Counted from the stretch's first letter, positions 1-6,156 are shown. The stretch is DNA of 13,827 nt from Halanaerobiales bacterium (GCA_016278415.1 JADQBV010000102.1:1-13827), one strand, 5' to 3'. Numbers and translations: made by a program. The notes: a model not told the origin generated them from the sequence alone.

Positions 1-177
1 CCCCTGTCGGCACCTCAAATATAAATACAGAAATAGCAGCAATTGACTGAAGTATAGTATCTCTGTAAAAGATAGTCCTTTAGCAATTAGAAAGAGTATA
101 ATTATTGGACCTAAGATCAATAATTCGGCAAATGCAGAATAGATATAATATGTTTTTATATTTCTTGCATATTCCAT
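1..177 (-). pseudogene. MFS transporter, 5' end only, apparent frameshift
   Basis: This is the N-terminal part of a major facilitator superfamily permease, running off the left edge. The start is ATG at 177-175, preceded by AAAAGGTGAT at good spacing. The first frame reads MEYARNIKTYYIYSAFAELL followed by a hydrophobic first membrane segment and GLSFTEI, typical of small MFS efflux proteins. The expected continuation, ILQSIAAISVFIFEVPTG (the conserved EVPTG ends the first cytoplasmic-side helix pair), is present but in another frame (55-2). Inserting one base near 50-60 restores SFTEI-x-ILQSIAAI. No stop follows in the first frame before the window ends, but that frame reads an unlikely LLLFLYLYLRCRQG. 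What is seen is a frame change inside a conserved motif. Whether it is a true mutation or a sequencing error cannot be decided here. Substrate is unknown. Confidence 0.75.
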
Positions 178-226
178 AATAATCACCTTTTCCCATTACT
201 TTTGTTAAAAAATGGGTATTTAGACT

Positions 227-255
227 ATTTTATTAAATTATCATGGGAATGTCAA
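227..255 (-). promoter_or_regulatory. Promoter of the MFS gene
   Basis: A -35 box TTGACA (255-250) and a -10 box TAAAAT (232-227) are separated by 17 bases, a near-consensus sigma-A-type promoter reading toward the MFS start at 177. The leader between them and the gene holds a 6-bp inverted repeat CCCATT/AATGGG (192-216) just upstream of the ribosome-binding site. Confidence 0.7.
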
Positions 256-390
256 TTACTTTCTTAAAAATACTCAAAAGAAGTTTAGGAAACACCAGAA
301 ACCCAAAATCACTTTTCACTAAATTTCCATCTACTTTAATTGTAATTTATACCGGATTCTAAGCTAATTTGATTGGTTTTTCGCTAAACT

Positions 391-1170
391 CTAAAAATGC
401 AATACCAGCAAACGACTAGTACTATACATTCCTGCACTCTCCAATGTTTTTTTTGAATTATGATTATAATACCAGCAGCCGGCAACTGGTATATAGTTAT
501 TTTGATAACAAAGTTCCTTTAATTGCAAGATGGTATTTCTACCAATACCACTGACTCTGTTTTCCGAAAATGTAAACATTCCAATGCTAGCAATATTCTC
601 ATAGAATAAACTCTTCTCAATTATCCCAATGGATACAACTTCCTTATCTAGATATCCAAGATATATCTCATTGTTGCTTATTCGCTTATCCAGTTCATCA
701 TCATCAAAAAAATCCCCACTCTTATTTTTAATAAAATCTATATCATTTTCTCTAGCTAATTTTAAATAAAAATTCTTAATAATTTTGGAGTCAAAAATCT
801 CTCTTTTAGAATCTTGGAAAAAATAAGCCTGTAATTCTATACGTTTTTGATAATCTATAGCATTAGTTAAAAAGAAATCTGCACTAGTAGGCACAAAGGC
901 TTTTTTAACATCTTCATAACGCCGTATTTTATCAAATATTTCCTGAGAAAAATGTCTATATTCCTTTACTAAATAATATTGTGTAATAATACTTTTATTA
1001 AAGATAGAGAAACATCCAATTTGATTTGAATTATCACATATCTCATAATGATTAGATTTCATAATATGATCTTCTAAAAATGATTCTATATAGAAACTAT
1101 GTTCATTTATATTATCTAATAATTTATCCTTGATTTTTCCATATCTAACAAGAATAATTTTTAAATTCAA
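391..1170 (-). CDS. GNAT-family N-acetyltransferase, two-lobed
   Basis: A predicted acetyl-CoA-dependent acyltransferase of 259 residues with unknown substrate. The C-terminal lobe has the acetyl-CoA-binding signature RVSGIGR (residues 205-211) followed by a helix, then NHNSKKTLESAGM (236-248), the usual GNAT asparagine-helix motif. The N-terminal ~120 residues (QIGCFSIFNK and following) look like a degenerate second GNAT fold, as in tandem GNAT proteins of about this length. The start is chosen as TTG at 1170: GGAGG at 1183-1179 stands 8 bases upstream of it. The in-frame ATG at 1185 overlaps that SD, and a further TTG at 1221 has no SD, so both are unlikely. The product therefore begins MNLKIILVRYGK. 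The gene is probably monocistronic, with a hairpin terminator at 1236-1276 separating it from the hydrolase gene upstream. Confidence 0.82.
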   Translation of the reverse strand: MNLKIILVRYGKIKDKLLDNINEHSFYIESFLEDHIMKSNHYEICDNSNQIGCFSIFNKSIITQYYLVKEYRHFSQEIFDKIRRYEDVKKAFVPTSADFFLTNAIDYQKRIELQAYFFQDSKREIFDSKIIKNFYLKLARENDIDFIKNKSGDFFDDDELDKRISNNEIYLGYLDKEVVSIGIIEKSLFYENIASIGMFTFSENRVSGIGRNTILQLKELCYQNNYIPVAGCWYYNHNSKKTLESAGMYSTSRLLVLHF

Positions 1171-1235
1171 AATATCAACCTCCATTTTTTTATTGCTTTC
1201 ATATAATGATATATTCCCCAATATCGAATTATTTG

Positions 1236-1276
1236 AAAGCTGTAAGTTGTACCTTAATCATACAACTTACAGCTTT
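1236..1276 (-). terminator. Terminator hairpin after the serine hydrolase gene
   Basis: A perfect 16-bp inverted repeat (1236-1251 pairing with 1261-1276) with a 9-base loop lies about 100 bases downstream of the hydrolase stop. On the minus strand it is followed by TTTCAAATAATT, a weak U-tract. On the plus strand the tail TTTTTAT is better, so it may work in both directions, although there is no plus-strand gene to serve. Confidence 0.7.
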
Positions 1277-1372
1277 TTATCCTTATTACTTGACCTTAAT
1301 TAAGTTTCAACTTACCTAATGTTTAATCATTCTATAAAACAAGGAAGTCTTTTTTTTTGTTTTCTGGGATAC

Positions 1373-2389
1373 TTAGTCTTTTAATCCTAATTCCTGCTCA
1401 AAAGCAGCAGAAAGATCCCATGTTCCATACTCAGTATTTGCTAAGATAGTAATCTGTATATCCTTTTCTGGATATATAGAGGAAATCATGGTTACACCAG
1501 GGTCTTCACCGACTATATAATATTGAATTACTTTATCATCTTGCTTTATCAACCAGATACCGTGTCCATAATAGAAATCATCTTCATCATGGATTTGTGG
1601 TGATAGCATTTCCTTTGTATTTGCCTTGTTCAACAACTCATAATTTCTTAGTGATTTCCATAATTTTGATAGATCACCAACTGTAGTAAAAGCACCACCA
1701 TCTGCGCCACCAATAACAGGCAATGAGTAAATGTTAGTTTTCCATTGGCCAGTTTCTTCTCTTTCATAGCCATAAGCAGTATTTGCAGGCAATTTATCCA
1801 TTGAGAAGTAGCCAGAATCACTCATACTGCATGGTTCAAAGATGTTTTTCCTAACATATTCTCGAAAATTTAACCCGCTGACTTCTTCAACAATTAAACC
1901 GAGAAGAATAAATCCTGCATTATTATATTTAAATTTCTCTCCTGCTTTAAAATCCATCTTCCCGTTCTGAAACATAGGCAAAAAATCTTTCAGATCACGT
2001 ATTTTATACATAGGAGTACTATCCCATAGTATTGAAAAATCATCCATAAGCTCTTCGTCAAAGTAATCAGGGACACCTGCAGTGTGATTTAACAAATGCC
2101 GAACCTTTACTGCTGGGTCGAAGTTAGGGAAAGGTATATTGAGACAATCTTTTAGATATGAATCTAGGGCTAGCATATTCTTCTCTACCAACTGTAATAT
2201 CGCTATAGCAGTAAATATTTTACACCCTGAAGCTATACCAAACTTAGTGTCTATTTGATTTGCTAGTAAATTAACCCTATCTGCATATCCATAGGCCTTT
2301 TCGAACAAGACCTTCCCTTCCATCTCTACGTATACAACTCCAGAAAATTCCTGTTCCTTTGCAACCTTATTTATTTTTATTTCATTCAC
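1373..2389 (-). CDS. Serine hydrolase, class C beta-lactamase-like
   Basis: A 338-residue protein of the beta-lactamase/penicillin-binding-like family (AmpC/esterase type). Catalytic motifs, numbered from the GTG start, are S54-G-C-K57 (SxxK, nucleophile and base), Y155-N-N157 (YxN) and a late VGEDPG segment in the place of the HxG-type third motif. LLNHTAGVPDY and GGADGGAFTT are typical of the group. It has no signal peptide, so it is probably cytoplasmic and more likely an esterase or peptidase than a resistance lactamase. The start is GTG at 2389 because AAAAGGGTGAT stands just before it. A longer reading from TTG at 2440 would begin inside an intrinsic terminator (2431-2463) and is rejected. 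The 5' side carries a structured RNA and that terminator, so expression may depend on read-through. Substrate cannot be read from sequence. Confidence 0.85.
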   Translation of the reverse strand: MNEIKINKVAKEQEFSGVVYVEMEGKVLFEKAYGYADRVNLLANQIDTKFGIASGCKIFTAIAILQLVEKNMLALDSYLKDCLNIPFPNFDPAVKVRHLLNHTAGVPDYFDEELMDDFSILWDSTPMYKIRDLKDFLPMFQNGKMDFKAGEKFKYNNAGFILLGLIVEEVSGLNFREYVRKNIFEPCSMSDSGYFSMDKLPANTAYGYEREETGQWKTNIYSLPVIGGADGGAFTTVGDLSKLWKSLRNYELLNKANTKEMLSPQIHDEDDFYYGHGIWLIKQDDKVIQYYIVGEDPGVTMISSIYPEKDIQITILANTEYGTWDLSAAFEQELGLKD

Positions 2390-2430
2390 TATAATCACCC
2401 TTTTAAATTTTTTTTTGACTATAATATAAA

Positions 2431-2463
2431 AAAACCGCAAAGAACAAACAGTTCCTTTGCAGG
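2431..2463 (-). terminator. Intrinsic terminator before the serine hydrolase start
   Basis: On the minus strand, GCAAAGGAAC, loop TGTTT and GTTCTTTGC form a 9-bp stem with one bulged G, followed by GGTTTTTTT, a good U-tract. It ends about 40 bases before the GTG start of the hydrolase. It either ends the small RNA encoded upstream or acts as a conditional attenuator for the hydrolase. Confidence 0.8.
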
Positions 2464-2629
2464 TCTACATATCTATAATCCTATAGAAATTTATCTCAAC
2501 GACAATACTAAAGACTCTTAGGGCTTGATGTTTAGGTTATTCTTATGGACCCCTACAAGTGTAGTGGGGTAAGTATCACCTAAGAGTGACTAAGATTCCG
2601 ATGGTGTAGAAACTTCATCTGAGTCAAGC
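2461..2629 (-). ncRNA. Candidate structured RNA (sRNA or riboswitch-type leader), unknown class
   Basis: This block is about 42% G+C over 2514-2629 by my count, against far more AT-rich flanks, and has no credible reading frame. On the minus strand it starts at the predicted +1 of the promoter at 2635-2662 and ends in the terminator at 2431-2463. Pairings seen: a hairpin 2625-2588 (GACT and AGAT against their complements around a 20-base loop); a 9-bp stem ACTCTTAGG (2587-2579) with 2522-2514; inside it a hairpin ACCCC/GGGGT plus TAC/GTA (2570-2549) extended by CTTA/TAAG; and 5'-terminal GCTTGA (2629-2624) complementary to TCAAGC (2528-2523), which would be a pseudoknot or a competing pair. 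A further TCTATA/TATAGA hairpin lies at 2472-2487. I checked the motifs I know for T-box, SAM, TPP, lysine, cobalamin and FMN elements, SRP RNA and tmRNA and did not find them. Identity unknown. Confidence 0.55.
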
Positions 2630-2634
2630 TTACT

Positions 2635-2662
2635 AATATAAGTTGAGACTATTTTTTATCAA
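2635..2662 (-). promoter_or_regulatory. Promoter of the structured RNA, overlapped by an inverted repeat
   Basis: TTGATA (2662-2657), a 16-base spacer and TATATT (2640-2635) form a good promoter whose predicted start falls at about 2628, at the edge of the structured block. An 8-bp perfect inverted repeat, TATAAGTT/AACTTATA (2637-2644 and 2664-2671), brackets both boxes and could be an operator. Confidence 0.5.
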
Positions 2663-2792
2663 TAACTTATAGTTAAATTTTCATATGCTCAAATTATATT
2701 TTGAGATAATTTAATCGTAAAAACTATATAAAATTTAACCTAAACTATTATATAAAAGGCAAATAGAAATGTATTCAAATTCTCCATTAAAA

Positions 2793-2864
2793 TCAGAGAG
2801 AATTATCATAACAATGTAGATAACTGTTGTTCTTAAATATTTTAAGATACTTAAAAATAGGCAT
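2793..2864 (-). CDS. MicroORF, 23 codons, function unknown
   Basis: ATG at 2864 is preceded by AAGGGG five bases upstream and opens a 23-codon frame, MPIFKYLKIFKNNSYLHCYD plus three residues, ending in TGA at 2793. It is basic and aromatic-rich with no family resemblance. It is downstream of the promoter at 2972-3000 and of the first microORF. A 12-bp inverted repeat (2828-2839 and 2917-2928) joins the two microORFs. It may be a leader peptide, or a chance frame in AT-rich DNA. Confidence 0.25.
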   Translation of the reverse strand: MPIFKYLKIFKNNSYLHCYDNSL

Positions 2865-2915
2865 AATAACCCCTTGTATCTTAATCTTATTTAAAATTTA
2901 TTAAATTAAATTTTA

Positions 2916-2942
2916 TTATTTAAGAACATAAACAATCATCAT
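2916..2942 (-). CDS. Leader-peptide-like microORF MMIVYVLK
   Basis: This eight-codon frame starts at tandem ATGs (2942 and 2939) and ends at TAA. The SD AAGGAGGCGAA is the strongest in the left half of the window, and the second ATG sits 7 bases after it. A near-consensus promoter lies about 25 bases upstream. Such a strong initiation site spent on 7-8 codons is typical of regulatory leader peptides or of the stub of a deleted gene. Its last codons lie in the left arm of a 12-bp inverted repeat (2917-2928 with 2828-2839). Confidence 0.4.
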   Translation of the reverse strand: MMIVYVLK

Positions 2943-2971
2943 TTCGCCTCCTTGAATATTCTAACTTTTAT

Positions 2972-3000
2972 ATTATACAATACTATATTATAATATGCAA
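2972..3000 (-). promoter_or_regulatory. Strong promoter upstream of the microORFs
   Basis: TTGCAT (3000-2995), a 17-base spacer and a perfect TATAAT (2977-2972) read leftward. The predicted start at about 2965 lies just ahead of the strong SD at 2953-2943. No full-length gene follows before the structured RNA. Confidence 0.65.
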
Positions 3001-3069
3001 TCTTTTACCAAAAAAATATTGATGCTAATGATATAAAGATTCTTATCAAATCAGCCTAACTATTAATAA

Positions 3070-3855
3070 CTAAATATCATCAACAGGTACGTCACCTGTC
3101 AACCAATTTATTTCACTGTCGATCATAAATTGAGAAGGCCAGGAAATATCCCCTGTATACCAATCATTAAATTCTATTATACTATTATAGAATTGCTCGA
3201 CTGCATCTTCATTTCTGAGACTAAGCAGATTAGTGAAATACTTAATGAAATTATCTGGCTTTTTTTCAACTGTCTGTAATACACGCAAAAACCATTTATG
3301 ATAGGGATAAAGGGTCTCATTATAAGCAAGTATCAATCTCCCTCCAAACAATAAAAATTTACTAATTGAGGTATTTAGTAAATAGTCGTTATTTTTTTTG
3401 AATGCTTCTGAACAATACCATTTCCAAGCTTCAAACTGAGCATAAAATCTTTTGATATTTTCATTCTTATTCTCAATAGGGTATTTTTCAATCATATTAA
3501 CCATCTCTTGAAGTCCCTCTATTTCTGAATATATAACAGAAGCACCTTGAAATGCATACTTGGCAGGTTCACTTCCTTTTTCTGAGACTTTTCTTAAAAA
3601 ATTTAATGTTATATATTTTCCATCTATATATCCCCCATCAAAATCGCATAATTCTTGATTAAAATAGTTTATATCACCTACAGCACATCGTTTCTTATAA
3701 TTCTCTTCAGAAATAATAAACATTACATCTATATCCGACTCTTTACTTTCAAATCCATGTGCAATTGACCCAGCTAATATTACTGCTATTATCTCTTCAT
3801 CTTTCTTAAAAAAATCCGTGATTTTCTCAATAGATTCTTGATGATGTTTATACAC
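3070..3855 (-). CDS. Nucleotidyltransferase-domain protein
   Basis: A 261-residue member of the DNA polymerase beta superfamily, in the group that contains aminoglycoside nucleotidyltransferases. The signature G29-S30, HG and then D41-I-D43 matches GSxxHGxxSxxSDxDxxx, with the two aspartates as metal ligands; D78 in GGYIDGKYI is a candidate third acidic residue. The C-terminal ~150 residues form a helical region (FEAWKWYCSEAF and following) usual for small-molecule nucleotidyltransferases. It would transfer an NMP from NTP to an unknown acceptor; a role in antibiotic modification is possible but not shown. The start is GTG at 3855, with GGGGG 8 bases upstream. A promoter lies at 3912-3940. 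Downstream, a weak TTGAT/ATCAA stem with TTTTTTT (around 3010-3041) may terminate it. Confidence 0.8.
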   Translation of the reverse strand: MYKHHQESIEKITDFFKKDEEIIAVILAGSIAHGFESKESDIDVMFIISEENYKKRCAVGDINYFNQELCDFDGGYIDGKYITLNFLRKVSEKGSEPAKYAFQGASVIYSEIEGLQEMVNMIEKYPIENKNENIKRFYAQFEAWKWYCSEAFKKNNDYLLNTSISKFLLFGGRLILAYNETLYPYHKWFLRVLQTVEKKPDNFIKYFTNLLSLRNEDAVEQFYNSIIEFNDWYTGDISWPSQFMIDSEINWLTGDVPVDDI

Positions 3856-3911
3856 TTCTTCAACCCCCTAAGTATGCTTTTATAATTACTGTTATATTCC
3901 AAATTATTAAT

Positions 3912-3940
3912 AGTTTATCATGATTTTATCTCTTCAGCAA
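3912..3940 (-). promoter_or_regulatory. Promoter of the nucleotidyltransferase gene
   Basis: TTGCTG (3940-3935), a 17-base spacer and TAAACT (3917-3912) precede the GTG start at 3855 by about 55 bases. Confidence 0.5.
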
Positions 3941-4013
3941 CATAGTTTAAATTTTTATTTTCCAGAACATTTTTTATATAAGGGTCATTTGTACTACTAA
4001 ATAACCTATTACT

Positions 4014-4066
4014 TAAAATAGAACCTTCATAGCATTTACCTCTTTTGCTATGAAAGTTCTATTTTA
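4014..4066 (-). terminator. Long hairpin after the AraC-type gene
   Basis: A 21-base inverted repeat with a single mismatch (4014-4034 with 4046-4066) encloses an 11-base loop. Its A/T-rich base gives a TTTTA run on either strand, so it can terminate in both directions. It lies about 120 bases past the AraC-gene stop. The rest of 3941-4187 holds only the possible gene remnant at 4116-4187. Confidence 0.65.
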
Positions 4067-4115
4067 TTTATTCTATTTTATTTATTAGGTGCCTATACTC
4101 TTGATTTTTTCAAAC

Positions 4116-4187
4116 CTTATCTTTCTCCATAAACCCTTCAGGTAGTGGACCTTCAAGTCCTACCTTCTTAAACCCACAATATTTCCA
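4116..4187 (-). pseudogene. Possible C-terminal remnant of a lost gene
   Basis: Immediately after the AraC-gene stop, and in the same frame, 23 sense codons read WKYCGFKKVGLEGPLPEGF and then MEKDKV before a TGA. The Y-x-x-GF-KKVG pattern resembles the C-terminal end of GNAT acetyltransferases. It is too short to prove, has no start of its own and could be chance. The preceding protein already ends where its domain family ends, so this is not a simple truncation of the regulator. Confidence 0.3.
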
Positions 4188-5516
4188 TTACTTTTTTACT
4201 GGCATAAACAATCTTACATCAGTCTCCATCTCCAACTTACCATTACTAATTAAATACTCCTCAAAAAATTGATGACCAGCAAATTGATACTTCTCATTTG
4301 ACTGCATCCACTGCATAAAGACACGCCATTCATAGCTAAGCCTTTTAAATTTGCTTTTGACAAGGGCATAATGCCCCCCAGGGAAATCAATCATTTTAAT
4401 TTCTGGATTATCTATTTCTATATCACTATCTATAGGTATTCCTATATTACAATAATGATCTGTTTGCCCTGTTTTTTCATGATTATACCAAACAAGTATT
4501 CTTGTTTCTTTGGATATTTCAAAATACCCATTGTCATGAAGCCAGGATACAAAATAATCCCGAGCTTCCTCAATTGCATCAGGTCCTTCTGCCCTATAAC
4601 AGGCTAAACGCATTGCTTCCACATCGACAAATTCCTTTGACTGACTACCTGCTTTCTTCGGTTCAATAGGCATATATATATCTAAACCACCAAGATGGTT
4701 AAAGTCATCATCAAAATCTAAGTGTTCTTCTAGCCACTGATGCCCACCGTATGTAAACTTACTTTCACTTAACCAGGAATTTAACCGCTTCCAGGTAGAG
4801 AATATGTTTTCAACACCCCCATGAACACTGGTAACGGCATATAGACCACCAAGAAAATCCTTTACAACTATTCTCTCATCATTGACTTCAATACCATCAC
4901 TTAGTGTAGTCCAGATTTCATAACCGTATTCTTCTTTACCTTCTACTGGATCTGGATTATTAAAACCGAAAAACCGTAAACCATCTTCTTCAATATTAAA
5001 ACCCCTTTTTCTCAACCAATCACTTACAATCTCCCAGGCCTTTCCTTCTGGTTCTTTCCCATAATAACTATATGATGCTACCCTCATAGGAGATAATTCT
5101 TTTAACACCTTAATATCTGGGTACTTATCCAGTAACTCTTTATCCTGTACATCAAAGTATTTATCCAATATACTCATCCTCCCAAATTCATATGATTTTT
5201 TAATTCTTTTGAGAGTACCTGGCAGGATACCAGTTGTATTTTGAAAAGAACGTGTAAATGCAGCATGACTGGAAAAACCATATTTAATGGCAACATCTAA
5301 AACCCTTTCTCCTGTTTTAATCTCTTCTGCGGCTCTGCTAAAACGCCTATTACGTACATATTCCTTAACTGAATAACCTGTCAGAGCGAAAAACATCCGA
5401 TACAGATTTCTTAAGGACATATATGCCTCTTTAGCAATATCTTCAATCTCAATATCCTGTTCCAGGTTTCTCTCAATATAATCTATCGCCTGTTCAATTC
5501 TCTCATAATAATTCAT
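4188..5516 (-). CDS. AraC-family regulator with two GyrI-like domains
   Basis: A 442-residue transcription regulator. Residues ~3-104 are an AraC/XylS DNA-binding domain with two helix-turn-helix units (IEDIAKEAYMSLRNLYRMF and VLDVAIKYGFSSHAAFTRSF). Two GyrI-like small-molecule-binding domains follow at ~138-285 and ~297-442. They are recognisable as a duplication: GGLYAVTSVHG/GGHYALVKSKF, then W-containing helices, then GGHQWLEEHL/AGHQFFEEYL. Most relatives (Rob/BltR type) carry one such domain. GyrI folds bind hydrophobic or cationic drugs, so drug-responsive control is plausible. The start is ATG at 5516, with AAAGGGG upstream; an ATG at 5594 lies upstream of the predicted -10 box and would not be transcribed. 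A palindrome at the predicted +1 suggests autoregulation. The gene ends 332 bases before the nucleotidyltransferase and is likely monocistronic. Confidence 0.88.
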   Translation of the reverse strand: MNYYERIEQAIDYIERNLEQDIEIEDIAKEAYMSLRNLYRMFFALTGYSVKEYVRNRRFSRAAEEIKTGERVLDVAIKYGFSSHAAFTRSFQNTTGILPGTLKRIKKSYEFGRMSILDKYFDVQDKELLDKYPDIKVLKELSPMRVASYSYYGKEPEGKAWEIVSDWLRKRGFNIEEDGLRFFGFNNPDPVEGKEEYGYEIWTTLSDGIEVNDERIVVKDFLGGLYAVTSVHGGVENIFSTWKRLNSWLSESKFTYGGHQWLEEHLDFDDDFNHLGGLDIYMPIEPKKAGSQSKEFVDVEAMRLACYRAEGPDAIEEARDYFVSWLHDNGYFEISKETRILVWYNHEKTGQTDHYCNIGIPIDSDIEIDNPEIKMIDFPGGHYALVKSKFKRLSYEWRVFMQWMQSNEKYQFAGHQFFEEYLISNGKLEMETDVRLFMPVKK

Positions 5517-5519
5517 ACC

Positions 5520-5557
5520 AGGGGTCCCCTTTCCTGTACATGTACAATCACAGTATA
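5520..5557 (-). promoter_or_regulatory. AraC-gene promoter region with palindromic operator candidate
   Basis: A -10 box TATACT (5557-5552) has no convincing -35, which is common for activator-dependent promoters. The perfect 12-bp palindrome TGTACATGTACA (5535-5546) covers the predicted transcription start, and a second palindrome AGGGGTCCCCT (5520-5530) overlaps the ribosome-binding site. Both could be regulator-binding sites. Confidence 0.4.
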
Positions 5558-5673
5558 TCAGATTTATTTTCATAAAACTTGATATTTTTTGCAAAAAATA
5601 AATAGCTAACGGGATTACTAAAATTTCTAATGTTACTAATTTTACCTAGATGATTTTCCTTAAACAATTTAAA

Positions 5674-5702
5674 AACCAGAGGATATAATATATCCCCTGG
5701 TT
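5674..5702 (-). terminator. Terminator after the small membrane peptide gene
   Basis: AACCAG-x-GGATAT pairs with ATATCC-x-CTGGTT around a 3-base loop (13-bp stem with one mismatch). On the minus strand it is followed by TTTAAATTGTTT. It lies 18 bases after the peptide gene's stop. Confidence 0.7.
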
Positions 5703-5719
5703 ACTGACTTTGAAATAAG

Positions 5720-5845
5720 TTATTTTGTATGTCGACCTAGTAAAAATGCCCCTACAGTCACGGCAAGTAATTTACCATAGAACAAAGCAGGTTCAGCAGC
5801 TAGTGTTTTAATATCAAACCTCATCTTCTTTTCCATAATATCCAC
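5720..5845 (-). CDS. Small membrane protein, 41 residues, unknown function
   Basis: A short frame with good expression signals: GGGGG (5857-5853) stands 7 bases before GTG at 5845, and a clear terminator follows. The product begins MDIMEKKMRFDIKTLAAEPA and ends in one hydrophobic segment (about residues 22-36, FYGKLLAVTVGAFLLG) with a basic tail, RHTK. This suggests a single-pass or membrane-anchored peptide. I do not recognise a family. The upstream in-frame ATG at 5905 has no ribosome-binding site. The gene stands alone between the regulator and the purA relic, so context says nothing about its role. Confidence 0.6.
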   Translation of the reverse strand: MDIMEKKMRFDIKTLAAEPALFYGKLLAVTVGAFLLGRHTK

Positions 5846-6018
5846 TTTGTATCCCCCTTTTTCAAAGTCACTATTAGTATTAATTAATGACGTAAAAAAT
5901 ATCAAAAAAAGAAATCGTGGAAAAGTTGAATTTAGTAATGATGTTAATATAAACGCAACTAAATTATCAATAGTGAGAATTTATTATTTTGTAGCATAAC
6001 AATTATTTCATCTGTATT

Positions 6019-6156
6019 GATATAGAAGGTATTACTAAGTATAATCAGTTACCTATTAATGCCAGGAAATATCTGGAAAGAATTGAAGAATTATGCCAGG
6101 TACCCATAAAGTATATTTCAACTGATCCGGAAAGGGAGTCTGTCATTGAACTTTAA
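6019..6156 (+). pseudogene. purA: Adenylosuccinate synthetase 3' remnant
   Basis: A plus-strand frame of 45 codons with stop TAA at 6154 reads DIEGITKYNQLPINARKYLE, RIEELCQVPIKYIS, TDPERESVIEL. This matches the C-terminal end of adenylosuccinate synthetase, whose usual form is DISGxxKYxxLPxNAxxYLxRIEELxxVPIxxxSxGPxRxxxI. The enzyme (about 430 residues) makes adenylosuccinate from IMP, aspartate and GTP. Only about the last tenth survives: the frame closes upstream at 5992 and the similarity stops at about 6019. In the family the residue before the PxR motif is usually Gly, here Asp, consistent with drift. It lies opposite to its neighbours and has no promoter or start. A functional purA is expected elsewhere in the genome. 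Confidence 0.85.

Noticed and set aside
2431..2640. T-box leader, or SAM, TPP, lysine, cobalamin or FMN riboswitch
   Set aside because: The diagnostic sequence motifs I know for these classes, such as the T-box GGTGG-ACCGCG element, are absent.
2431..3000. Complete insertion sequence
   Set aside because: No transposase frame is present and I found no flanking target duplication; only the hairpins hint at an element, so it is kept as an alternative rather than a call.
3926..4051. Minus-strand open frame of about 42 codons ending in TGA near 3926
   Set aside because: It runs through a long terminator hairpin and the nucleotidyltransferase promoter, lacks a start and SD, and is short enough to be chance in AT-rich DNA.
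4371..4607. Plus-strand ORF of 78 codons
   Set aside because: It is antisense inside the AraC-type gene, has no ribosome-binding site and resembles no protein.
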